The notes under the pieces are model-generated. The model was not told where the DNA came from. It ran no database searches and worked only from the letters and a program-made list of their open reading frames with translations. Both the position numbers and the translations under genes were made by a program. From Rivularia sp034931125 (GTDB lineage Bacteria > Cyanobacteriota > Cyanobacteriia > Cyanobacteriales > Nostocaceae), in NCBI RefSeq assembly GCF_034931125.1, contig NZ_JAYGHM010000014.1:1-64000 (forward strand): a DNA stretch of 64,000 nucleotides, written 5' to 3'. Positions 55,512 through 62,755 of this stretch are shown in pieces (position 1 is the stretch's first letter; each line of letters starts with the position of its first letter).

Positions 55512-56417
55512 AGTTAAAACTCCTTTTTGTATATCTGCGATGTATCGTATGAGAAGACGCACAGGGTTAGGAAAATGCGTCAGTAAAAAAATTACTGTCA
55601 GGTGCAGTTCATTCTAAGTTCTGAGGAGATTACTTTCTAGCTCCCGAAGACGCTTACCTCGTCATTACCTACAGGACTTACGCAATTGTCACAAAAATCG
55701 GGTGGTGCGTGACACCTAAAGCCTTATTATTGCGTTATAAATCAAGCAAAGTGTCACAGCACCCTACAAGTAAACTATGTCAGTTGCCTAACTCCTAAGC
55801 TAATCTGCTGAATTTTTGCACAAATATCAAAACTCTATCAATTGCATCGCTAATTGGAACGTAAAGAGCGCGAGCAAAACATTTCTGAGTTTCTGGCATA
55901 AAGTATTTAAGAAATTGTGATGAAAGTATAAAGAAAGTCCTAAAGGATAGCCAAAACAATCGTTTAATTACTACAATTTTATTATAATTTACTCATCAAA
56001 CATAGTTATTAGCCCGCCTAACTTGCCGAAAGTTGAAAAATAAGGAGATAGCTTTCTAGTCTTAATTTATGTCAACCAACTATTTAATTTCAAATCAAAC
56101 TCTTAACTACTCAAACAAAACATCAATGATACTAAAGGTTTACTTTTCTTTTTAAACTTGATTTTCTTTGAGCTTGTCTCGTTAAATTAATAGTAATTTG
56201 GTTTTGCGAAAATGTCAAGAATAAACTTTAGTTATTTTTCAGTTTGTAGCAATTTTTTTTAAGATTATTTTCCATAACAGTGAATGATAAATAAATCAAT
56301 ATATCTGGTGCGAATCACGAATTTATTAATCAAAGATACGCGCTGTATATACCTGCAACCTTGAATCCACAATCCCACAGTGCGAATGTTGTGCAACCGT
56401 GGGAGTATGTCAATTAA
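55512..56417. other. 906-bp noncoding region
   Basis: No supported gene. It contains a palindromic element at 55704-55767, after which the DNA is AT-rich. A minus-strand 34-codon frame beginning near 55905 (MPETQKCFARALYVPISDAI and on) has no ribosome-binding site and could be a gene remnant. The region separates the minus-strand trio from the RelE-like/cas2/cas1 genes. Confidence 0.5.
55704..55767. repeat. palindromic element, copy 1 (GGTGCGTGACAC / GTGTCACAGCACC)
   Basis: Arms GGTGCGTGACAC and GTGTCACAGCACCCTAC pair around an AT-rich middle. It is related to, and oriented opposite to, the copies at 61614-61683 and 62565-62634. It has no coding capacity. Confidence 0.65.
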
Positions 56418-56675
56418 CTAATGTGAATCTATATATATGATTTCAATAATTTCTTCCTCCCCGTAACGCCAATAAAATCGTTTAGCCATTGATGCAGAAG
56501 AACTCCAGATATCATTTTCTTTCGTATAATATCTATGAGTTCTTAAACTGCGGTAGCCTGGTCCTGATTCCGCTAAGATTTCAAAAGCTTTATCATATTG
56601 CTTCCGGTCTTTTCTTGGTAATGCATCAAGTTGTTTTTGGACTTTGTTCGTAAAAATCAAATAAAACTTGACCAT
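56418..56675 (-). CDS. RelE/ParE-superfamily toxin-like protein, no antitoxin seen
   Basis: An 85-residue protein. The N-terminus YLIFTNKVQKQLDALPRKDR, then LAESGPGYRSLRTHRY and FYWRYGEEEIIEIIYIDSH, fits the RelE/ParE-type mRNA-interferase fold, where C-terminal Arg/Tyr/His residues act. A partner antitoxin would normally lie next to it, but the 218 bases upstream and the region downstream have no supported frame. It is therefore orphan, solitary or using an antitoxin elsewhere. It lies directly downstream of cas2 on the same strand. Confidence 0.65.
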   Translation of the reverse strand: MVKFYLIFTNKVQKQLDALPRKDRKQYDKAFEILAESGPGYRSLRTHRYYTKENDIWSSSASMAKRFYWRYGEEEIIEIIYIDSH

Positions 56676-56893
56676 TTTTAAGTCAAAAGTAAAAAGTTAA
56701 AAAGTAAAAGAAAGAATTGATGTAATATTTATCCTCCCAATCAATAACAGCCTGTAAATTAGTTGTAGAAATTCTCTTTTTACTTTTTACTTTTAATTTT
56801 TTACTTCTATAAGCTACGGTGGAGCGCGTGCTTTTTTCATAATATTCACTTCACTTGAGTTGAAAAATATTTAGAGAGATTGCCACACTGCGG

Positions 56894-57172
56894 TTAAACT
56901 ATAAACGCAGCATCATCGATGTTGAGTTCGGGTTGGGTTCCGACTACTGCGACTTTACAGCGGTGGTGTGCAGACATGGGATAGAATCGAACTTGGTCTT
57001 CCCGCTTATTCACCAGTCGCATTAAGAGTTTTGAAATACTTTTGTATTGTTGCTCATCTAAGACGCATTCAAAAACTGACTTTTGGACTCGTAACCCATA
57101 ACTTTCCAGCAATTTTGACACTTTATTACGACGAGTATCGCTAACAATGTCATAGCAAACAAGATAAAACAT
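56894..57172 (-). CDS. cas2: Cas2, CRISPR adaptation
   Basis: A 92-residue protein. FYLVCYDIVSDTRRNKVSKL at the N-terminus carries the ferredoxin-like fold and the conserved Asp of Cas2; VQKSVFECVL is also typical. The start is an ATG at 57172 (or GTG 57175) overlapping the cas1 stop in TAGTGATG, so translation is coupled to the upstream Cas1. Cas2 dimers bridge two Cas1 dimers during spacer integration. Here the coupled Cas1 is the degenerate one, and the intact Cas1 domain is in the RT fusion ~2.4 kb away. Confidence 0.93.
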   Translation of the reverse strand: MFYLVCYDIVSDTRRNKVSKLLESYGLRVQKSVFECVLDEQQYKSISKLLMRLVNKREDQVRFYPMSAHHRCKVAVVGTQPELNIDDAAFIV

Positions 57173-57174
57173 CA

Positions 57175-58218
57175 CTACTTCACTAAGGTTAATGCTGGTT
57201 TTTGACTTTCAACTGTATTGCTAAAATTGTTGCGATCGCGAATAAGTTTCAGCGCTAGGGGACGGTAATAATCAACATTACCAAGTAACGACGCAATATA
57301 TTCTTTAACCTGGAAGTCGATACACTGACGGTAAGAAACTTCTCCAATGTAAGGATGTAGTACCAAAGATTTTAACTTTCCTTCCCAAGATTGTAGAAAC
57401 TGTTTCAAGTGGTTATGATATTTCTTCCCGTTTCTTTTGCAATTACCGTTACTATTTTTAGTCAGATTGCGAACAAAATGCAACACCAAATCATCTACAA
57501 TAGCTGCGTGAAATTCTGCACTCAAGTCCCATGCTAAAGGCAGTTCGTGGTCAGTATCTTTGTGTAAAATACCATAATCTGGGTGAAGTCCTGCGGTTTG
57601 TAGGTGGGTATAAATATATTGGTGAAGTAGTTGATTTCCTAATTCAAAAAACCTATTAATTTGCTGTACTGATGCGTAGCAATTTGAGCTATATAAACTC
57701 AGCAGGGAAGCAACAGCTGTAGAGTAAATTTTGTCTGCTTCTTCAATATATTGGTACAGTTCTTCGGTAGATGGTGCTATTGATAAGTTATCCATCAATA
57801 GCGTCAAATAGTTTAAAGCACGTTGGATTGTGTAATCGTTGTAGTTACGAGTCCAACTTTGTAAATAAGTATGTTGGTTGTGCAGTTTTGCCCAAATAAT
57901 GCTTTCTGCTGTTGCACGATTAAATTCTTTGTCATGTAAGTTTTGACGTTGGTAATTTAAGTATTTTGCTTGAACTGTGGATGGATTTTCCGCACGTCCG
58001 ATATATTCACCTGTGTGAGAAAAGTATAGGACAGGAATTTGATTTAATCGAACAATTTGCATTACATCTTTTGGTAATTTGATATTACCGAAAATGATAA
58101 ATTGGCTAATGTTATTGACGCGGATAAAGAATTTTTGTTGGTTTTGGTGAAATACTTTCAAATACTTAGTGTGGACTTTGAAAGATACGTTTGGTTCGGT
58201 CAGGTAAATTGTTGACAT
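57175..58218 (-). CDS. cas1: Cas1-family protein with degenerate active site
   Basis: A 347-residue protein that aligns along its length with the Cas1 half of the RT-Cas1 at 59568: RRIP/LNQIPVLYFSHTGEYIGR, AESIIWAKLHNQ, LLMDNL, GLHPDYGILHKD, FQVKEYIASLLG. In the intact copy the metal ligands are Glu (GYEGKAATVYF), His (GNLH) and Glu of DLMEEF. Here the equivalents are Ile158 (QYIEEADKIY, Glu at the next two positions), His219 (retained) and Ala234 (DLSAEF). Two of three ligands look lost, so integrase activity is doubtful. A structural role with RT-Cas1 and Cas2 is plausible, because half of the Cas1 subunits in known complexes are non-catalytic. No ribosome-binding site is clear. Confidence 0.88.
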   Translation of the reverse strand: MSTIYLTEPNVSFKVHTKYLKVFHQNQQKFFIRVNNISQFIIFGNIKLPKDVMQIVRLNQIPVLYFSHTGEYIGRAENPSTVQAKYLNYQRQNLHDKEFNRATAESIIWAKLHNQHTYLQSWTRNYNDYTIQRALNYLTLLMDNLSIAPSTEELYQYIEEADKIYSTAVASLLSLYSSNCYASVQQINRFFELGNQLLHQYIYTHLQTAGLHPDYGILHKDTDHELPLAWDLSAEFHAAIVDDLVLHFVRNLTKNSNGNCKRNGKKYHNHLKQFLQSWEGKLKSLVLHPYIGEVSYRQCIDFQVKEYIASLLGNVDYYRPLALKLIRDRNNFSNTVESQKPALTLVK

Positions 58219-58495
58219 AAGTTTGATGTGGTAAAGATGTGAATTTCAAAGTAAAAGAAAACTTTCTTTGCTCTTTTCCTTTTGACTTATCACTATCTTC
58301 TCAAACACGTATATTAGTACGTATCGCAGTAAAGGCTATTTTTATATGAGTTTGTATATGAGTTATATGACTTTGTTGTAGGTATAAATTCAAAAGATTA
58401 TTTGACTTATTCCCGTTTATTTATTGAATATAGGTAAATCTGTTAAAAAATATCCCCAGGCTTTCAAAAAGTCTAGGGATTATATTTTTTTCGCT

Positions 58496-59323
58496 GTTTC
58501 CATTTTTATTCGACTTACAAAAAGTCAAAGCCGCCCTAGCCGATGAAGCAGCTCCAAGCGACACTAAGTTTCCATTTTTATTCGACTTACAAAAAGTCAA
58601 AGGTAAATAGGTTTGATTTCAGAACTGACAAAAAAGGTTTCCATTTTTATTCGACTTACAAAAAGTCAAAGCAAACTGTTCCAGGTGTCAATTCTGTTAA
58701 CGTTGAATTGTTTCCATTTTTATTCGACTTACAAAAAGTCAAAGTACTTGCCGTATAGACAGTTTCATACCTCTCGACTATGAGTTTCCATTTTTATTCG
58801 ACTTACAAAAAGTCAAAGACAGGAGTTGAAAAAACTCCCGAACCTGTTCAAACAGTTTCCATTTTTATTCGACTTACAAAAAGTCAAAGCAAGCAGCTGC
58901 GCCTTCAACAGAATTTATAATTGAGTTTCCATTTTTATTCGACTTACAAAAAGTCAAAGGGTAGCAAAACGCTACATTTCAGAGGCAAAATTGAAGAGTT
59001 CCCATTTTTATTCGACTTACAAAAAGTCAAAGCATTGCTAGTTGGTGTAAATCGCCTTTTGATAATCTGTTTCCATTTTTATTCGACTTACAAAAAGTCA
59101 AAGTATTCAGCTTAAAGGAAATCTTATGGATTTCCATAGACAAGTTTCCATTTTTATTCGACTTACAAAAAGTCAAAGACGCTGATGACGGATCAACGGA
59201 TGAAGACGTTTACAAGTTTCCATTTTTATTCGACTTACAAAAAGTCAAAGAACAATCTTAATAACAGAATCTATCACAGCGGATTATTGTTTCCATTTTT
59301 ATTCGACTTACAAAAAGTCAAAG
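58496..59323 (-). CRISPR. CRISPR array 2, 12 repeats, 11 spacers, leader at right
   Basis: Twelve 35-nt repeats reading GTTTCCATTTTTATTCGACT and on to AAAGTCAAAG on the plus strand, beginning at 58496, 58568, 58637, 58710, 58784, 58855, 58925, 58998, 59069, 59144, 59216 and 59289. Spacers are 34-40 nt. Only the copy at 58998 has a mismatch (GTTCCC). It is transcribed on the minus strand from the leader at 59324-59522. Its repeat equals that of array 1 except for one base (AAAAATGG against TAAAATGG in transcript sense). The copies are well kept, suggesting this array is the active one. Confidence 0.95.
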
Positions 59324-59522
59324 GCTAGGCTCATAGAACCCTTTCCCTGAAACAATTCTACACCCCTAATTCTGAGGGGGTCAATATTTACTAGAAATCT
59401 TTGATACTTCTTATTACTAAACAACATTTCTAACACCTTAAAACCCGTAACCAGTAATAGATCCGAGGGGGTTAACGAAATAATAGACATTTCAAAGATT
59501 GTTATACCCCCTCAGATACTTA
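59324..59522 (-). promoter_or_regulatory. leader of array 2
   Basis: About 199 bp between array 2 and the RT-Cas1 gene. It is nearly identical to the array 1 leader, inverted, including CTGAGGGGGT (59372-59381) and its reverse complement at 59506-59515. The 60-codon minus-strand frame inside it is part of the leader, not a gene. Confidence 0.85.
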
Positions 59523-59567
59523 TCAATCACTTATAATCTATAAGGTTAACTAATGAAATGATCAACC

Positions 59568-61574
59568 TTACAACTTCCAAACCATTGGTCTATAAATTTC
59601 AACTTTACCCGTCAAACAACTAATATATTCCCTAACTTGTAATTCAATAACACGACGAAAAGGTACTTTTTGTTCGGTGTGGGGATGAGTTATTTCTGAT
59701 TGTAGCTTTTCTTCCCAATGTTTGAGGAATTTTTTTAGCGCATGAGTTTGAAAATAAACTCCTCCACGCTCGTCGGGATTTGTAAAATCTTCAATGTCAA
59801 AAATGCGAGAATTGACTAAATAAGCTGTCAACGAATCTACTAGTTGTGCGCGAAACTCTTCCATTAAATCTGAGACTAAAGCTGGATGATTATCGCGAGG
59901 AACGTGCAAATTTCCAAAATGCGTGTGTAGCCCTACAGACTGAACAAAAGAAAAAACATTTTGACTTAGTAAAGTATATCCCAAACTGAGCATACTATTA
60001 ATTGGATCGGTTGGCGGTCTTTTAGTACGCTTAGAGAAAGAAAAATCTCCCACAAATAATGAACCCAGCGCTTGAAAATAGACTGTAGCTGCTTTTCCTT
60101 CATACCCTCGTAGAGCATCCATAGAATCAGCTTGGGGTAAATTATCCATTAATTCAGCAATTAAATCGATTGCTGAAATTGCAATTTTTGACGGACGACG
60201 ACGATTTAGTTTTAATAGTAATGCACGAGAATTATGTAGTTTAGCCCAAAGGATTGCTTCAGCTTGCTTTCTAATAAAATCCGGATTTTGACTGCATTCC
60301 ACCTGACGCATTAAATATCCAACCTTAGCATTACCTTCGGTTTGTAATCTACCAAAATATCTTCCTTTTTGGGATAAATACATTATCGGAATTCTTCTTC
60401 TTAAAGATGCACTCACCGCACCGTGGGAAACATTACAGCAACCAAACAAAACAATATTACTCACTCTGACTGCTGGTATTTTTATCTTCAATACTTGTTG
60501 ATAAAAAACCTGAAATTGCTGATTTTTAATGCTTAAATAAGCACCTTGGTCGGTAACGTATAATGTACTCATAAAATCCTGCCAATAGTGAGAAATTGCT
60601 GCACGGGGGAATGCTAGAGGTTTGCTGATATCGCAAGCTTTCGGAGGAGTGGATTTGAAGTTGTAGGGACGTTGCTTAGGACGAAAATAAGGAGTACCCG
60701 AATCATTCGTTACCCATTCACCGGGACGTTTTGGAGGTGGAGGTGGTGGTGCATAGACTTCCCCCTTAGCAAAGCGATAACCCAAGAAAATAAACTCATC
60801 ACCAGGAGTAAAAATCTCTGTCTTATCTGGTTGAATAGTTAAATAAATTTCTCCCAACCACCGAGTAATTTTGTCCAAAATCCGATTAGCTTCCGCGAAA
60901 CTGCTGCAAGCAATAACAAAATCATCCCCATATCGAACTAAATTTATTCCCTGACTTAGACATTTTTTATCAAAATCAGTCAGATATAAATTAGCCAAAG
61001 CACCCGAAAGAATACCACCTTGTAACAACCCCTTCCCAGCATTTTGATACTGTCCCTTAATGATTATTCCGGACTTAAGTTGCTGCTCGATTAACTGCAA
61101 TACAATTGATTCAAGCTTTAATTTATCCAGCGCAGTTAGCAATAAAGCCAAGCAGATGTTATCAAAAAACTCCGTAATATCAGCTTTGATAACCCATTTA
61201 GGTTGATATTGATAGTAACCATATAAATGCTGTACTGCTTGCTGAATACTACGTCCCGGACGGTAAGCATAGCTACAATCCACAAACGTATCTTCCAAAG
61301 GAAAATATAATTCATCAAGTAACAAACGCTGCACAACTCTATCCCGAACAGTAGGAATACCAATTAAGCGTTTGCTACCATCTTTTTTAGATATATAAAA
61401 TCCTTTTGCGGGGCTGGGAGTGTAACTTTCATGCTTGATTTGAGATTCAATCTTAAGTAATTCATAGGAATAATTAGACTCAAATAATTCAACCGACATC
61501 CCATCAATACCAGCAGATTTACTCCCCGCACGAACCTGCAACCACGCAAAATGTAGCTGTTCAAAAGTAAACAT
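59568..61574 (-). CDS. reverse transcriptase-Cas1 fusion, intact active sites
   Basis: A 668-residue protein starting at MFTFEQLHFAW (61574); the longer frame adds a hydrophobic stretch upstream. The RT half (~1-275) is group-II-intron-like: GIDGMSVELFE, CSYAYRPGRSIQQAV, ADITEFFDN (Asp132), GLLQGGILSGALANL, RYGDDFVIA (YGDD 215-218, where YADD is more common), and FLGYRFAKG. A Pro-rich linker at 276-284 leads to the Cas1 half (~320-668), with Glu492 (GYEGKAATVYF), His557 (GNLH), Asp569 and Glu572 (DLMEEF). RT-Cas1 fusions let type III systems acquire spacers from RNA. It lies next to the array 2 leader, on the same strand as the array. No Cas6 domain is fused. Confidence 0.94.
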   Translation of the reverse strand: MFTFEQLHFAWLQVRAGSKSAGIDGMSVELFESNYSYELLKIESQIKHESYTPSPAKGFYISKKDGSKRLIGIPTVRDRVVQRLLLDELYFPLEDTFVDCSYAYRPGRSIQQAVQHLYGYYQYQPKWVIKADITEFFDNICLALLLTALDKLKLESIVLQLIEQQLKSGIIIKGQYQNAGKGLLQGGILSGALANLYLTDFDKKCLSQGINLVRYGDDFVIACSSFAEANRILDKITRWLGEIYLTIQPDKTEIFTPGDEFIFLGYRFAKGEVYAPPPPPPKRPGEWVTNDSGTPYFRPKQRPYNFKSTPPKACDISKPLAFPRAAISHYWQDFMSTLYVTDQGAYLSIKNQQFQVFYQQVLKIKIPAVRVSNIVLFGCCNVSHGAVSASLRRRIPIMYLSQKGRYFGRLQTEGNAKVGYLMRQVECSQNPDFIRKQAEAILWAKLHNSRALLLKLNRRRPSKIAISAIDLIAELMDNLPQADSMDALRGYEGKAATVYFQALGSLFVGDFSFSKRTKRPPTDPINSMLSLGYTLLSQNVFSFVQSVGLHTHFGNLHVPRDNHPALVSDLMEEFRAQLVDSLTAYLVNSRIFDIEDFTNPDERGGVYFQTHALKKFLKHWEEKLQSEITHPHTEQKVPFRRVIELQVREYISCLTGKVEIYRPMVWKL

Positions 61575-61613
61575 GGCGATTAAGTAAAAAGTTAGAAGTA
61601 AAAAGTAAAAAAA

Positions 61614-61683
61614 GTAGGGTGCTGTGACGGTCACGATAATTTATCAAATATAATCAAACAAATTGTGGATACCGTCACGCACC
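61614..61683. repeat. palindromic element, copy 2, left flank of the HTH-DUF4384 gene
   Basis: GTAGGGTGCTGTGACGGTCA at the left and ACCGTCACGCACC at the right form the pairing arms, with about 40 AT-rich bases between. It is nearly identical, in direct orientation, to 62565-62634. Confidence 0.75.
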
Positions 61684-61810
61684 ATCTGAGCTTGTTTTTA
61701 CTTCCACCATTTTTGCAGTAGCACATATGAGTATGTATATGATTTATTGACTCAGATGTATGACTTCGTATATGACTTAATAAAGGTTCTCTTTTAAATC
61801 TTGAATTATC

Positions 61811-62560
61811 ATGAGTAGCCGCTCCTTAAATGCATCACTAAAAGGTCAAGAAATACTGCGGAAAGCCTTAGAACGGCAAAACTTGACTCAAAAGTCTTTG
61901 TCTTATGAAGGTAGTGCAGACGGTATTGCAGCTTGGTGTACCATTAACCGATTTTTTAACGGTAAACCCACTCAACGCCAATTATTTACAAAGATTTGTG
62001 ACGAGTTAAAGTTAGATTGGCAAGATATTGCTGCATTTCCCGAAGAAGAATTAACTCCCTTAGATAAAATTTGGTTGCAGCTGATACAACTTGGTTCACC
62101 TACAGAAGAGATGGGATTAGTCTTAACCAAAGAGGAAACCCTCGGTTGGGGAACTAAATTACCCAGTCGCTACGAAAAGTCCGTGCGTATAGGAAGTTAT
62201 ATTCAAGTTGAAGTCAACCTAAATATGCAGGGGTATTTGCTGCTGCTACTTAAAGATGCGTCAGAGGAAGTATCTTGTTTTTGTCCTTCCTGTTTTGCTC
62301 CTCAAAATAAATTAGAAGCTGGTAAAATAATTCTTCCGCAAGCAGATTCTCCTATAACTTCCTTTCTCATTAAAGGTAATCCAGGGAAAGAGCAGATTTT
62401 AGCCGTAGTTACTCCAAAAATTCCCAATTTACAATGGCTACCAAAACCAAGTGATGAGCCTTTAACGCTAAACGAAGATTATCTAAACACGTTACTAGAT
62501 TACGCTAATGGTAATACAGAAAGACAAATTTTATATACAGAATATCAAGTTATTAAGTAA
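61811..62560 (+). CDS. HTH-DUF4384-like protein
   Basis: A 249-residue protein. Residues ~1-75 are helical with an XRE-like look (KALERQNLTQKSLSYEG, AAWCTINRFFNGKPTQRQLF, CDELKLDW). Residues ~115-240 resemble DUF4384 (VRIGSYIQVEVNLNMQGYLL, LEAGKIILPQ, GKEQILAVVTPKIP), a beta-rich domain seen beside kinases, peptidases and STAND proteins in cyanobacteria. The gene reads away from RT-Cas1 across ~235 bp. The cassette sits between two direct copies of a palindromic element. It could regulate the RT-Cas1/array 2 unit, but this is positional inference. Confidence 0.65.
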   Translation: MSSRSLNASLKGQEILRKALERQNLTQKSLSYEGSADGIAAWCTINRFFNGKPTQRQLFTKICDELKLDWQDIAAFPEEELTPLDKIWLQLIQLGSPTEEMGLVLTKEETLGWGTKLPSRYEKSVRIGSYIQVEVNLNMQGYLLLLLKDASEEVSCFCPSCFAPQNKLEAGKIILPQADSPITSFLIKGNPGKEQILAVVTPKIPNLQWLPKPSDEPLTLNEDYLNTLLDYANGNTERQILYTEYQVIK

Positions 62561-62564
62561 AAAA

Positions 62565-62634
62565 GTAGGGTGCTGTGACGGTTACGAGAATATATCAAAC
62601 ATAATCAAACAAATTGTGGATACCGTCACGCACC
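62565..62634. repeat. palindromic element, copy 3, right flank of the HTH-DUF4384 gene
   Basis: A direct-orientation copy of 61614-61683 with few mismatches. It starts five bases after the stop of the HTH-DUF4384 gene and could act as its terminator. Confidence 0.75.
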
Positions 62635-62755
62635 ATATTTTAAAAGTCAAAATTCATTAACTCCGCGAAACTCTGCGCTACCTTCTCTGCGAGACGCTGA
62701 GCCGCGCCTTACGGCGATCGCGAATGCGCTCCTCTGCGTTAAAAAAAGAAAAACC

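Noticed and set aside
55780..55910. 34-codon minus-strand frame (MPETQKCFARALYV...)
   Set aside because: No ribosome-binding site and no recognised family; could be a remnant but cannot be supported as a gene.
58543..59115. open frames encoding repeated FHFYSTYKKSK peptides
   Set aside because: They are translations of CRISPR repeats in array 2; the same holds for minus-strand frames at 41249-41437 and 41654-41839 in array 1.
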